Below are positions 1-4,700 of a stretch of DNA of 7,456 bases, one piece after another (position 1 is the first letter of the stretch; each line of letters begins with the position of its first letter). The notes beneath the pieces were generated by a model. That model searched no databases. It had not been told where the DNA came from and worked only from the letters and a program-made list of their open reading frames with translations. The DNA comes from Thermocladium sp. UBA166 (GTDB lineage: Archaea; Thermoproteota; Thermoprotei; Thermoproteales; Thermocladiaceae), in assembly GCA_002508315.1 (NCBI GenBank), contig DAHE01000008.1, positions 1,193-8,648 on the forward strand, written 5' to 3'. The translations under genes were made by a program, and so were the position numbers.

Positions 1-66
1 TAGGGCGGGGAGGAGGTCAGCTTCCTCCATGACGTGACGAATCCATTGAACGCGCGATCGCAGCAT
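1..66 (-). CDS. Possible 5' end of a minus-strand gene leaving the window
   Basis: Read on the minus strand from an ATG at 66-64, the frame stays open to the window edge and begins MLRSRVQWIRHVMEEADLLP. The composition (basic start, then an acidic helix) is plausible for a protein, and A/T-rich TATA-like sequence lies upstream at about 112-122. A second minus frame from an ATG at 74-72 is also open to the edge. All three plus-strand frames have a stop here (at 1-3 and 67-69, 30-32, and 35-37). Only 22 codons are visible, so no family can be named. This is an inference from an open frame, not a recognised gene. Confidence 0.25.
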   Translation of the reverse strand, partial: MLRSRVQWIRHVMEEADLLPAL

Positions 67-113
67 TGATTCATGATGGTCCAATCACTATAGTGCCCAT
101 TCATGCGAATCAA
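66..113. repeat. Interrupted inverted repeat with inner palindrome
   Basis: TTGATTC (66-72) is the exact reverse complement of GAATCAA (107-113). Continuing inward, ATG (73-75) pairs with CAT (102-104) across a two-base bulge, and TGG (77-79) can pair with CCA (97-99). Inside lies the 10-bp palindrome CACTATAGTG (86-95). The element sits next to the possible minus-strand start and A/T-rich promoter-like sequence. It could be an operator, an mRNA leader structure or a small RNA; nothing in the sequence decides this. Confidence 0.5.
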
Positions 114-151
114 TTTATATCTTTTGCATTGTTATATTTAAGGTTTATAGT

Positions 152-170
152 TGGTCTGCTGCACAGACTA
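152..170. repeat. Hairpin-forming inverted repeat
   Basis: TGGTCTG (152-158) pairs with CAGACTA (164-170) around a five-base loop CTGCA, giving seven pairs including one G-T wobble. It lies just downstream of the A/T-rich stretch 112-150, which has TATA-like boxes on both strands, and about 45 bp upstream of the sua5 promoter. No T-run follows it directly, so it is not a convincing terminator. The rest of the stretch from 171 to 215 shows nothing I can name. Confidence 0.4.
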
Positions 171-215
171 TATTGCCCCGCATCCCTCCAGTGGGGTCGT
201 ACGGCGAGCACTGAA

Positions 216-229
216 GGAAAGTTTTTAAT
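216..229 (+). promoter_or_regulatory. BRE/TATA promoter of the sua5 leader
   Basis: GGAAAG (216-221) followed by TTTTTAAT (222-229) matches the archaeal BRE plus TATA-box pattern. With the usual spacing of about 26 bp from box centre, transcription should begin near 252. That is directly before the ATG at 256 and about 60 nt before the sua5 ATG at 315, so sua5 would have an unusually long leader compared with the other genes here. Confidence 0.55.
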
Positions 230-255
230 TTCAAGGAGTGAATCGAGACGATTCA

Positions 256-318
256 ATGGAGACGTTGCCGTGTTTGGAGTCGCTGGTTGGCGAATCGGGG
301 GTTGGGGATCATCAATGA
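256..318 (+). CDS. Putative 20-codon leader peptide overlapping the sua5 start
   Basis: An ATG at 256 opens a 20-codon frame encoding METLPCLESLVGESGVGDHQ. Its TGA (316-318) overlaps the sua5 ATG (315-317) as ATGA, the classic arrangement for translational coupling. The ATG lies about 30 bp from the TATA-box centre, where a leaderless mRNA would start. No Shine-Dalgarno is needed in that case, and the sua5 ATG itself has no good one. The peptide has no recognisable domain. The alternative is that sua5 starts in its own frame at the GTG at 270, which would add 15 residues and make this frame fortuitous. Existence is an inference from position only. Confidence 0.35.
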   Translation: METLPCLESLVGESGVGDHQ

Positions 319-1370
319 ATACCTTGATAATTCACCCCAATGAGTCGATGGAGGTCGCCGCGGCAGTGATATTGAGGGGTGGCTTGGTGGCTTTCCCCAC
401 GGAGACGGTGTACGGCTTGGGAGCGGATGCATTCAATCCAGCCGCGGTGAGGCGCATATATCAAGTGAAGGGCAGGCCCGCGGATAACCCCAGCATAGTC
501 CACATAGCATCGCTGGATCAGTTGGCGGACGTCGCCGTTGACGTGCCTAATGAATTGTATGAAGCATTGAGGAGGGTGTGGCCCGGCCCATTCACTGTGG
601 TGCTGGGGAAGTCGAGCAAGGTGCCGCCGGAGACCACGGGAGGGAGGGATACAGTTGCTGTAAGGATGCCCGCGCACCCGGTTGCGTTGGAGTTAATAAG
701 GAGGTCAAGGCCCATAGCTGCGCCCAGCGCCAACCTCTCGGGGAAACCAAGCCCAACCAGCGTTGCTCACGTCATTAGGGACCTCATGGGCAAGGTCGAC
801 GCGATAATAGACGGGGGCGACACGTACTTCGGCGTCGAGTCCACGGTCATCGACTTCACCAGGAAACCGCCCGTTCTGTTGAGGCCCGGCCCATTCACTG
901 TGGAGGAGATACGGAGAGTTATTGGGGACATAGTGGTGCCGGAGTTCGCCAGGGGGACGCGGGAGGCTGATGTGGCGCTGGCCCCCGGGATGAAGTACAG
1001 GCACTACGCTCCATCGAAGCCGTTATTTTTGGTGGAGTGCGGCGACGTCGCGGCCATGGTGGGTAGAGCCAGGGAGTTGGTGGAGCGGCTCGAGCGGCAT
1101 GAAGGCAAGAGAGTGGCCGTGCTCTGCAGCAGCGAGACGTGCAGGCAATACGCGGGGGTTACCGTGGTGGATATGGGGCATAGGGGGGATCTATACGAGG
1201 TTGCCCGCAAGTTATTCGCTGCCCTTCGGTCGGTGGATGACTTGAGTGTAGACGTGGCCGTGGCCGAGGGCTTCCCGGAATTGGGCATTGGCTTGGCCAT
1301 AATGAATAGGCTGCGCAAGGCCTCTGGGTTCAACATAATCAAGTGCGGCGATCGGGAGCAGAGTCGCTGA
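315..1370 (+). CDS. sua5: L-threonylcarbamoyladenylate synthase, long Sua5 form
   Basis: This 351-residue protein makes threonylcarbamoyl-AMP from threonine, bicarbonate and ATP in the cytoplasm. It is the first step of t6A37 synthesis on ANN-decoding tRNAs; the KEOPS complex then transfers the group. The N-terminal YrdC domain (about 5-205) shows PTETVYGLG (28-36), K52/R54 in VKGRPADNP, the SAN motif (138-140) and GVEST (173-177). The linker PGMKYRHYAP (224-233) leads into the C-terminal Sua5 domain (about 235-345), ending with MNRLRKASGFNIIK. The length agrees with crenarchaeal Sua5 proteins of about 350 residues. The ATG at 315 is chosen because the domain starts there; the frame is open back to 66, but those 83 codons look non-coding. 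A GTG at 270 is a lesser alternative. The next gene lies 107 bp downstream with its own promoter, so sua5 seems to be transcribed alone or with its leader ORF. Confidence 0.93.
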   Translation: MNTLIIHPNESMEVAAAVILRGGLVAFPTETVYGLGADAFNPAAVRRIYQVKGRPADNPSIVHIASLDQLADVAVDVPNELYEALRRVWPGPFTVVLGKSSKVPPETTGGRDTVAVRMPAHPVALELIRRSRPIAAPSANLSGKPSPTSVAHVIRDLMGKVDAIIDGGDTYFGVESTVIDFTRKPPVLLRPGPFTVEEIRRVIGDIVVPEFARGTREADVALAPGMKYRHYAPSKPLFLVECGDVAAMVGRARELVERLERHEGKRVAVLCSSETCRQYAGVTVVDMGHRGDLYEVARKLFAALRSVDDLSVDVAVAEGFPELGIGLAIMNRLRKASGFNIIKCGDREQSR

Positions 1371-1438
1371 AAGGATCCTCGAAGGAGGGAGTTGTTCATA
1401 TTAATAATTGAATGCGATCTCCATACGCATATATCATT

Positions 1439-1452
1439 GGAAAAATTTAAAA
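1439..1452 (+). promoter_or_regulatory. BRE/TATA promoter of the TSUP-DUF1634 operon
   Basis: GGAAAAATTTAAAA (1439-1452) combines a purine-rich BRE with a strong TATA box centred near 1448. The predicted transcription start is near 1475, almost exactly at the ATG at 1478, so the mRNA is probably leaderless. This supports the ATG at 1478 over the TTG at 1466 or the internal ATG at 1502. Confidence 0.65.
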
Positions 1453-1477
1453 TGTTTAGCTCCAATTGTGTTTAAAT

Positions 1478-2434
1478 ATGTTAGACATCATTCTGAGGTT
1501 CATGGAGATATTGATAGCAGGCATTTTCTCAGGCTTCATAGGGTCGCTGACTGGGTTGGGAGGAGGCACCGTGCTCACCCCGCTGCTCACCCTATTTCTG
1601 GGGGTTCCCATATACTATGCCACCGGCGCATCGCTCATATCCACCATAGCCACGTCCAGCGGTTCTGCCAGCGCGTACATAAAGGATAAGATAACCAATG
1701 TCAGGATTGGGATGGGGTTGGAGGTGGCCACGAGTGGGGGCGCCATAGTGGGCTCCCTAAGCGCGGCTTGGGTTTACTCCCATGGGTTGGCGTGGGTCAT
1801 ATACGTCACGTTCGGCATCGTGCTGCTCACCAGCATAATCCCGACCGTGCAGAGGGGGAAGTACGAGATACCGAAGCCCAGGCAGCCGGACTGGAGCACG
1901 AAGCTATTCAAGCTCCACGGTGAGTATTACGACGCGGCGCTGGGCCAGGAGATACGTTACTGGGGTGTTCGTTGGTGGCTTGGTGAGTTCATTATGTTCT
2001 TCGCAGGCGTTATCAGTGGTTTGTTGGGCATCGGCAGTGGGGCGCTTAAGGTGTTGGGGCTTGATTGGGCCATGAATCTCCCAATGAAGGTCAGCACCAC
2101 CACCAGCAACTTCATGATAGGGGTGACCGCGGCGACGGGGAGCAGCATATACTGGTACTTCGGGTACATACAACCATTCATAGCAGCAGCAACTGCAATA
2201 GGAGTACTAATAGGGGCGTTCGCGGGGACCAAGGTGCTGATAAAGTTAACCAACAGATTCATCAGGTGGATATTCATAGCCATACTGAACTTCCTGGGCG
2301 TGGAGATGGTGCTCCGCGGTCTCTCCATAGCTAGGATAATCGTGCTGCCGCTGGTCTATGAGTACTCCGCGTCCACGGCGTTATCAATAGTATTAATAGC
2401 GGCTCTGCTGGCCAAGTACGGGAGGAGGCGATGA
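1478..2434 (+). CDS. TSUP-family (TauE/SafE) membrane anion exporter
   Basis: This 318-residue polytopic membrane protein belongs to the TSUP family (TauE/SafE, DUF81). Characterised members move sulfite, sulfoacetate, thiosulfate and other sulfur- or carbon-based anions. The family's internal duplication is visible: SGFIGSLTGLGGG in helix 1 (18-30) is echoed by AGVISGLLGIGSG (176-188), both glycine-rich re-entrant signatures. About eight hydrophobic segments are present (near 10-42, 46-66, 82-100, 104-122, 168-195, 212-230, 232-255, 262-312). A charged stretch of about 45 residues (123-167) with YEIPKPRQPDW joins the halves and is longer than in minimal TSUP proteins. The stop overlaps the start of a DUF1634 gene (ATGA), so the two are co-translated. 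The substrate cannot be read from the sequence; sulfite or a related sulfur anion is the family-based guess. Confidence 0.9.
   Translation: MLDIILRFMEILIAGIFSGFIGSLTGLGGGTVLTPLLTLFLGVPIYYATGASLISTIATSSGSASAYIKDKITNVRIGMGLEVATSGGAIVGSLSAAWVYSHGLAWVIYVTFGIVLLTSIIPTVQRGKYEIPKPRQPDWSTKLFKLHGEYYDAALGQEIRYWGVRWWLGEFIMFFAGVISGLLGIGSGALKVLGLDWAMNLPMKVSTTTSNFMIGVTAATGSSIYWYFGYIQPFIAAATAIGVLIGAFAGTKVLIKLTNRFIRWIFIAILNFLGVEMVLRGLSIARIIVLPLVYEYSASTALSIVLIAALLAKYGRRR
2421..2427 (+). promoter_or_regulatory. Shine-Dalgarno for the DUF1634 gene
   Basis: GGAGGAGG-type sequence within the last codons of the TSUP gene lies a few bases before the ATG at 2431. This is the clearest ribosome binding site in the window, as expected for an internal operon gene that cannot be leaderless. 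It supports the ATG at 2431 over the in-frame ATGs at 2437 and 2443. Confidence 0.7.
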
Positions 2435-2817
2435 GCATGGACATGGACTCCGTGATAGGAATGACGCTGAGGATCGGCGTGATAATAAGCATTGTATTGA
2501 TATCTGCCGGGGTAGCGATCATGCTGGCCAGGGGAGAGGGGCTCGGTTACCCCATCAACGAGATATCAAGCATGAGGAGCCCCATCAACAGCAGCGTAAT
2601 ACCGGTCCTAGGCGCAGTGGGCCACGTAGCCTCGCTGGACGGGTTATCGCTAATAGTGCTGGGGCTCGTGGTCCTAATAGCAACGCCCGTGCTAAGGGTA
2701 CTGTTGGGCATAGCATCGTTCATGATGGAAAAGGATTGGCTCTACGCCGTAATAACTATAATAGTGTTCATTGACCTAATGATAGCCATTTTCATAATAC
2801 CAGCCCTGCTCAAATAA
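2431..2817 (+). CDS. DUF1634 small membrane protein, partner of TSUP exporter
   Basis: The 128-residue product has three predicted membrane helices (about 12-33, 72-98 and 104-127), with a short charged or polar loop after the first. Helix 2 contains the family hallmark GLVVLIATPVLRV (78-90), followed by the FMMEKDW turn and a final hydrophobic helix. I place it in DUF1634 (PF07843) on this pattern and on its position: DUF1634 proteins are commonly encoded next to TauE/SafE exporters in archaea and bacteria. It overlaps the upstream TSUP gene by four bases with a good Shine-Dalgarno, so the two proteins are probably made together and may form a complex. No catalytic motif is visible and the molecular role of the family is unknown. 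A subunit or stabiliser of the exporter is the simplest inference. Confidence 0.87.
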   Translation: MSMDMDSVIGMTLRIGVIISIVLISAGVAIMLARGEGLGYPINEISSMRSPINSSVIPVLGAVGHVASLDGLSLIVLGLVVLIATPVLRVLLGIASFMMEKDWLYAVITIIVFIDLMIAIFIIPALLK

Positions 2818-2827
2818 AGCATTCATT

Positions 2828-2844
2828 TGATCGCCCGTCGATCA
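2828..2844. repeat. Small hairpin after the DUF1634 stop codon
   Basis: TGATCG (2828-2833) pairs with CGATCA (2839-2844) around a five-base loop, starting about 10 bases after the stop. No T-run follows, so termination here is doubtful; it may only protect the 3' end of the operon mRNA. The stretch 2845-2900 shows nothing else I can support. Confidence 0.35.
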
Positions 2845-2900
2845 TCATGGAGATCAGCACCAACGCGCTACAATCATCGAGTGCAGGTCGCGCCTCCATC

Positions 2901-2909
2901 TTTTAAACT
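2901..2909 (+). promoter_or_regulatory. TATA-like box before the candidate RNA gene
   Basis: CTTTTAAAC (2900-2908 region) is a good match to a crenarchaeal TATA box and lies in a stretch with no credible protein gene. The spacing predicts a transcription start near 2930, about 11 bases before the GCCCCC arm of the nested helices. The upstream BRE is weak (CTCCATC), so the call is moderate. Confidence 0.4.
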
Positions 2910-2910
2910 T

Positions 2911-2928
2911 AGTGAGGATAGTGAGGAT
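2911..2928 (+). repeat. Perfect tandem duplication of a 9-mer
   Basis: AGTGAGGAT occurs twice without a gap (2911-2919 and 2920-2928). It falls between the TATA-like box and the predicted start of the candidate RNA. It may be a direct-repeat binding site, or a replication-slippage product without function. Confidence 0.6.
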
Positions 2929-2929
2929 T

Positions 2930-3173
2930 CCGACATACGCGCCCCCGAACCCTGAACCCAGTGAGAGTTGCCGAAGGCCCAAGCCGGCGGTTCACCGCTG
3001 GATGAGTGGGGCGAGGCGAGTTAACCTTCTCGTCGCGAGTGGACGCGGTGGGCCTCGAACCAGTGAAGCACGATTAAGGGGGCTCCCATTTAGGGCCCGG
3101 TTAGTAGGTCGGTTCTGCTTTGTGAAATGTATTTCGATTGAGTTTTGCCTAATCCGTTCCTTTTCTTTCCTTT
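2930..3173 (+). ncRNA. Candidate structured non-coding RNA, unknown family
   Basis: This region lies between the stops of two convergent genes and has no convincing protein-coding frame. It contains nested complementary segments: GCCCCC (2941-2946) with GGGGGC (3078-3083); inside it AGGCCCA (2975-2981) with TGGGCCT (3049-3055); inside that a seven-pair stem CCGGCGG/CCGCTGG with a UUCA loop (2984-3001), a stem GGCGAG/CTCGTC (3015-3034) and a short CGCG/CGCG stem (3034-3047, partly exclusive). The order is consistent with one multibranched fold. A TATA-like box sits about 26 bp before 2930 and a T-rich stretch ends near 3173. I looked for the conserved cores of RNase P RNA, SRP RNA, tRNA, 5S rRNA and box C/D RNA and did not find them. 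The strand is inferred from the TATA-like box and the T-rich end. Confidence 0.42.
3157..3173 (+). terminator. T-rich terminator of the candidate RNA
   Basis: TTCCTTTTCTTTCCTTT on the plus strand is a typical archaeal-style T-rich termination signal without a required hairpin. It lies just before the stop codon of the convergent channel gene, so a plus-strand transcript would end before running antisense into it. Confidence 0.4.
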
Positions 3174-3177
3174 ACGT

Positions 3178-4251
3178 CTAGGGAGCGGAGGATCCCTGCC
3201 GTTGTGAGTCACGCTTAGGCGCTCTAATCGGCTTGATTACTATTAATTCATCGCTTGGCTTTATGATTAATTCATCGCCTGGGCTTATCAGTGTTTCATT
3301 ATTATCGCCGAGAATGCCGATTAGTATTCCCGATTCGCGTTCCCTTACCTTGATGATCGCATCCCTGAAGCTTAGCCCAGCGTACCCGCCTGAACTGATA
3401 ACTGAGATTTCGCTGCTGCCCCTGAGCAGTCGCATTATTGCCCTTAACGATCCCTTATAGATGGCCTCGGTTGCCACCGCGATAGTAGTCAACGACCCCA
3501 CCGCAATCGCTTCATTGGCCCCAGCCTTAAGGGCGTATTCAGCATTGTTCTCGTCAAGTAGTTCAGCCACTATGTATAGGTTCGGGTTAATGCTTCTAGC
3601 CACTATTACCTCCATAAGCGTTTTCGCATCGGCCGTGGCCGGGTCTCCCTGGGGCAGGATCATTAATGACATTGCCTTATCGACATTGGCCCTAATCAAT
3701 GTATCCTTCAGAGTTGGGTTGCCCTTTATGAATTCGACATCCCTAGGTAGGTTAGGCGGCTTGTCGAGTTCGCTCACGTAAACCACGTCGATGAATTTAC
3801 TTGAATCCTCCATCAGTTTAATCAAGGCCTTAATTAAATTAATGGCCCTATCCGGCTCGCCTAGAATGATCACGTGATCACCCTTGCTGCTTGACTTCAT
3901 GCCGTTCATCCTCTCCATAGCCCTCTCAGTCAATAAAGTTGCTATCGACGCCGTTAATATGCTTATCACGGCTATGCCGATCGGCATTATAATCATGTCC
4001 ACAATCCTACCTATTGTGGTTTTAGGAACTATATCTCCATAACCCACCGTGGTTATAGTCTCCATGACGAACCAAACGGCGTCGAAGAAGTTCTTTATAT
4101 TGGGATTATGACCGTACTCCACCAGATAGATGCTCAACGCCCCAAGGAATAACACCGCTATGAACATCAAAACAGCGTACACTATCAAGCTCCGTAACGC
4201 CCTCCTAATTCTCTTCATTAACCTATACGTGTTCAACTGTATAACAGACAT
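3178..4251 (-). CDS. MthK-like K+ channel with C-terminal RCK domain
   Basis: This 357-residue protein is a two-helix K+ channel subunit fused to a cytoplasmic RCK domain; such channels assemble as tetramers in the membrane. TM1 spans about 21-45, the pore helix about 54-66, the selectivity filter TTVGYGD 67-73, and TM2 about 82-107 with Gly92 at the likely gating hinge. RCK_N begins near 124 (HVIILGEPDRA) and runs to about 245; the TrkA_C-like lobe is about 280-342. The nucleotide-loop glycines of TrkA are not conserved, as in MthK. Met112, Met115 and Met118 cluster just before the RCK domain, where MthK has its internal start for free RCK subunits. By alignment from memory, the Ca2+ ligand corresponding to MthK Glu210 is present (Glu230) but those for Asp184 and Glu212 are not. 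The gene has its own promoter. Its GC content is lower than that of its neighbours. Confidence 0.92.
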   Translation of the reverse strand: MSVIQLNTYRLMKRIRRALRSLIVYAVLMFIAVLFLGALSIYLVEYGHNPNIKNFFDAVWFVMETITTVGYGDIVPKTTIGRIVDMIIMPIGIAVISILTASIATLLTERAMERMNGMKSSSKGDHVIILGEPDRAINLIKALIKLMEDSSKFIDVVYVSELDKPPNLPRDVEFIKGNPTLKDTLIRANVDKAMSLMILPQGDPATADAKTLMEVIVARSINPNLYIVAELLDENNAEYALKAGANEAIAVGSLTTIAVATEAIYKGSLRAIMRLLRGSSEISVISSGGYAGLSFRDAIIKVRERESGILIGILGDNNETLISPGDELIIKPSDELIVIKPIRAPKRDSQRQGSSAP

Positions 4252-4284
4252 ACCAACTCATCGAAGTCAACCCACCAGCTAAAG

Positions 4285-4298
4285 CATTTAACTTTTCG
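4285..4298 (-). promoter_or_regulatory. BRE/TATA promoter of the K+ channel gene
   Basis: Read on the minus strand, CGAAAA (4298-4293) followed by GTTAAATG (4292-4285) forms a BRE and TATA box centred near 4288. Transcription should start near 4262, giving a leader of about 11 nt before the ATG at 4251. This supports that start codon and separate transcription from the upstream phosphorylase gene. Confidence 0.55.
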
Positions 4299-4375
4299 GA
4301 GGATAAGGGAGTCACGATTGAACTAATAGCCGAGGCTAGGTAAGAACGCGCCAAAACAACGAAAGTCGGAGAAGC

Positions 4376-4474
4376 ATGAACCACCCCCTCCCCCTCGCCC
4401 TTCTAGGTAGTTTCTGGGCTTCCATAATACTGTCCATCAGCGTGTCCACGCACCTCCTCCTTTCCCCTCAATAA
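4376..4474 (+). CDS. Possible 32-residue single-helix membrane peptide
   Basis: An ATG at 4376, with GGAG five bases upstream, opens a 32-codon frame to TAA at 4474. The product starts MNHPLPLALLGSFWASIILS and is hydrophobic over most of its length, enough for one membrane helix. It lies in the gap between phosphorylase and channel genes, on the opposite strand to both. There is no clear TATA box at the expected distance. The plus strand here is very pyrimidine-rich, which by itself favours Leu/Pro/Ser codons and hydrophobic character, so the frame may be accidental. I do not recognise it. Confidence 0.2.
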   Translation: MNHPLPLALLGSFWASIILSISVSTHLLLSPQ

Positions 4475-4497
4475 AGGCACGGGCCGCCCCATTCCTT

Positions 4498-4534
4498 CCC
4501 CCTTTTCTTCTACGCTGGTGCACCAGCTTGGGGG
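4498..4534. repeat. Nested inverted repeat with 14-bp palindrome
   Basis: GCTGGTGCACCAGC (4514-4527) is a perfect 14-bp palindrome. It is flanked by CCCCC (4498-4502) and GGGGG (4530-4534), which can pair outside it. The core GGTGCACC recurs once, at 6266-6273, upstream of the phosphorylase promoter. Candidates are an operator for a dimeric regulator or an RNA hairpin; the gap carries no gene that would explain it. Confidence 0.5.
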
Positions 4535-4560
4535 CTTCACCGCGCAGCTGCCCTTCCCCT

Positions 4561-4579
4561 ACCCCTTTAAACGAGGGGT
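4561..4579. repeat. Inverted repeat around a TATA-like core
   Basis: ACCCCT (4561-4566) and AGGGGT (4574-4579) are exact inverse complements around TTAAACG. The centre TTTAAA resembles a TATA box on either strand. A plus-strand transcript would start near 4593, just before the next hairpin; a minus-strand one near 4543, just before the 14-bp palindrome. It may be a promoter of an unrecognised RNA or only a hairpin. Confidence 0.35.
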
Positions 4580-4602
4580 CTCTGGGGACAGATGAAGATG
4601 AA

Positions 4603-4630
4603 TGCAAGATAATGTTTAGCATTTCTTGCA
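4603..4630. repeat. Strong bulged hairpin, 11 paired bases
   Basis: TGCAAGA (4603-4609) pairs with TCTTGCA (4624-4630), and AATG (4611-4614) pairs with CATT (4620-4623). This leaves one bulged base and a TTTAG loop. It is the strongest short hairpin seen in the window and lies beyond the T-run that follows the phosphorylase gene. No coding frame spans it convincingly. Confidence 0.5.
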
Positions 4631-4671
4631 GTGCTAGGGCATTAACATGATTGTCAAGTGGGGGGGATCCA

Positions 4672-4678
4672 TAAAAAG
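4672..4678 (-). terminator. Probable T-run terminator of the phosphorylase gene
   Basis: On the minus strand CTTTTTA lies about 24 nt after the phosphorylase stop at 4703-4701. Crenarchaeal termination commonly occurs at short T-runs, so the phosphorylase mRNA probably ends here and does not continue 420 bp to the channel gene. Confidence 0.4.
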
Positions 4679-4700
4679 TGGAGGCGGGTTTCTGGAAAGG

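Noticed and set aside
66..314. N-terminal extension of Sua5 by 83 codons
   Set aside because: The frame is open but contains promoter-like A/T-rich sequence, hairpins and no family similarity; known archaeal Sua5 proteins start at the equivalent of the ATG at 315.
2847..2906. 19-codon ORF after the DUF1634 gene
   Set aside because: No ribosome binding site, Ser-rich composition without any recognisable feature, and its end runs into the TATA-like box.
2941..3115. tRNA, split tRNA, RNase P or SRP RNA in the candidate RNA region
   Set aside because: Fragments resemble T-arm or D-arm sequence (TTCGAGG on the minus strand, CCCGGTTAGTAGG on the plus strand), but the stems do not pair properly, and neither the GAGGAAAGUCC/ACAGAA core of RNase P nor the SRP helix 8 motif is present.
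2912..3181. 89-codon GTG-started ORF in the convergent intergenic region
   Set aside because: Pro/Arg/Ser-rich composition typical of G/C-rich structured sequence; it covers the nested helices, and its start lies inside the tandem 9-mer before the predicted transcription start.
4572..4604. Box C/D guide RNA near GATGAAGATGA
   Set aside because: The box C match has a mismatch and there is no CUGA box D at a suitable distance.
4437..4622. 61-codon minus-strand ORF
   Set aside because: It spans the hairpin, the TATA-like inverted repeat and the palindrome, has a low-complexity Gly/Arg-rich product and no promoter or ribosome binding site at its start.
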